Translations under genes and position numbers: made by a program
Assembly: GCA_031288435.1 (NCBI GenBank)
Contig: JAITRK010000008.1
Location: forward strand, 1 to 7,964
DNA: 7,964 nt
Source of the DNA: Holosporaceae bacterium
Lineage (GTDB): Bacteria > Pseudomonadota > Alphaproteobacteria > UBA3830
Direction of reading: 5' to 3'
Notes under the pieces: model-generated
Databases searched by the model: none
What the model saw: the letters and a program-made list of their open reading frames with translations, nothing else
Told to the model about the DNA's origin: nothing
Shown here: in pieces, positions 7,223-7,964 of the stretch
Layout of the letters: each line of letters starts with the position of its first letter
Numbering within the stretch: position 1 is the first letter of the stretch

Positions 7223-7881
7223 AAGCCTCCGATTACATAGCGGCAGCAATTAGTGGCGTCGGAGTGAATCACATTTTTGGGTATACAGGCGGAATGGTAG
7301 CTCACTTGATCGATAGCATTGATAAAAATCCTTCTTTGGAAATGATTAACATGATTACGGAGCAAGGGGCTGGCTTTGCCGCTGAAGGATATGCAAAAAA
7401 TTCAAATAAATTAGGCGTGGCGATTGCAACGTCTGGTCCGGGGGCAATCAATTTATTAACGCCAATGGCTGGCTGTTATTTCGATTCGGTTCCGGTTTTA
7501 TTCATAACTGGACAAGTTAATAGTAACGAATATCGGAAATTTAAAAAAATTCGTCAAAATGGATTTCAAGAGGCGAATATTATTGATATGGCGAATCCAA
7601 TAACTAAATATGCGAATTTTATAGATTCGCCGTTAAAATTAGCCGAAGAGCTCCATAAAGCTATGCATATTGCGAAGACAGGAAGAAAGGGGCCCGTTTT
7701 ACTCGATATTCCTATGGATATTCAAAGAGCGGAAATTAACGATTTTTCTATCCCATCCTTTGAAGAAAAGAACTACGCCGATGGAAAAAACGACTCGATT
7801 GTCGAGTTGATAAGACTATCGAAAAGGCCTGTGTTGTTAGTAGGAGGGGGAGTTCGTCTTTCTGGCGCCGCTGAAGAGTAA
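7219..7881 (+). CDS. YerE-like thiamine-diphosphate enzyme, N-terminal part ended by an in-frame stop
   Basis: Opens with ATG in an ATGA overlap with the rfbH stop. The 220 residues form the pyrimidine-binding domain of acetolactate-synthase-like enzymes (about 1-165) and the start of the central domain: HIFGYTGGMVAHLIDSI (18-34), the catalytic glutamate E48 in TEQGAGFAAEGYA, SGPGAINLLTPMAG (72-85), PVLFITGQV (92-100), GRKGPVLLDIPMDIQ (155-169) and RPVLLVGGGVRLSG (203-216). Family members run about 550-600 residues, so the thiamine-diphosphate-binding C-terminal domain is absent from this product. Placed after rfbFGH, the best functional match is YerE of Yersinia, which adds an acetyl unit from pyruvate to C-4 of CDP-4-keto-3,6-dideoxyglucose. 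A plain acetolactate synthase or other pyruvate-decarboxylase-like activity cannot be excluded. As read the product should be inactive; the TAA may be a real nonsense mutation or a sequence error. Confidence 0.8.
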   Translation: MKASDYIAAAISGVGVNHIFGYTGGMVAHLIDSIDKNPSLEMINMITEQGAGFAAEGYAKNSNKLGVAIATSGPGAINLLTPMAGCYFDSVPVLFITGQVNSNEYRKFKKIRQNGFQEANIIDMANPITKYANFIDSPLKLAEELHKAMHIAKTGRKGPVLLDIPMDIQRAEINDFSIPSFEEKNYADGKNDSIVELIRLSKRPVLLVGGGVRLSGAAEE

Positions 7882-7964
7882 AAAGAGTTTTTAACTAAAA
7901 CACAAATTCCAGTAGTCGAGTCGCTTATGGGCCTTGAAGCAGATGATTTAAAATTAGAAAAAAA
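7882..7964 (+). pseudogene. Continuation of the YerE-like gene beyond the stop, cut by the window end
   Basis: In the same frame as 7219-7881, 27 further codons are open to the window edge. The peptide KEFLTKTQIPVVESLMGLEA is the expected next stretch of the central domain, where a short helix leads to an IPVV-SLMG strand and loop. Thus the TAA at 7879-7881 interrupts a longer homologous gene rather than ending it. No frame change is needed, which points to one base substitution. The rest of the gene lies outside the window. Confidence 0.65.

Noticed and set aside
7879..7881. TAA recoded as a sense codon
   Set aside because: TAA ends the ABC transporter, methyltransferase, rfbF and rfbG frames at expected lengths, so a reassigned code is not supported.

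Overview
The window is bacterial DNA with every gene on the + strand and very little non-coding space; the longest gap is 63 bases. The CDP-dideoxyhexose genes point to a Gram-negative organism with an O-antigen or similar surface glycan. The methyltransferase resembles a family I recall mainly from Alphaproteobacteria, but that is a weak taxonomic hint and I do not name a genus. Stops used are TAA, TAG and TGA, so the standard bacterial code applies. Starts include ATG, GTG and TTG.

Layout. (1) 2-232 is the C-terminal TOBE end of an ABC transporter ATPase of the MalK/UgpC type, cut by the window edge. (2) 267-2393 is a ClpB disaggregase with both AAA+ modules and the middle coiled coil but no N-terminal Clp_N domain. 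(3) 2394-3929 is a SAM-dependent methyltransferase with a methyltransferase regulatory domain; its ATG follows the clpB stop with no gap. (4) After a 63-base gap with a possible promoter and a strong Shine-Dalgarno comes a tight operon: rfbF (3993-4775), rfbG (4768-5859), rfbH (5861-7222) and the start of a thiamine-diphosphate enzyme (7219 onward). These genes overlap or nearly abut.

Function. RfbF makes CDP-glucose, RfbG converts it to CDP-4-keto-6-deoxyglucose, and RfbH (E1) carries out the C-3 deoxygenation with help from an iron-sulfur flavoprotein reductase that is not in the window. The product, CDP-4-keto-3,6-dideoxyglucose, is normally passed to a reductase or epimerase for abequose, paratose, tyvelose or ascarylose. 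Here the next gene is an acetolactate-synthase-like enzyme. That order matches the Yersinia yersiniose pathway, in which YerE adds a two-carbon unit from pyruvate to C-4, so the likely product is a branched-chain 3,6-dideoxy sugar.

Most notable points: the ClpB begins at a GTG aligned with the internal start that yields the short ClpB isoform in E. coli; the YerE-like gene has an in-frame TAA after codon 220 although family-like sequence continues in the same frame to the window end; and base composition falls visibly from clpB into the sugar operon. I see no RNA genes, mobile elements, CRISPR arrays or convincing terminators.
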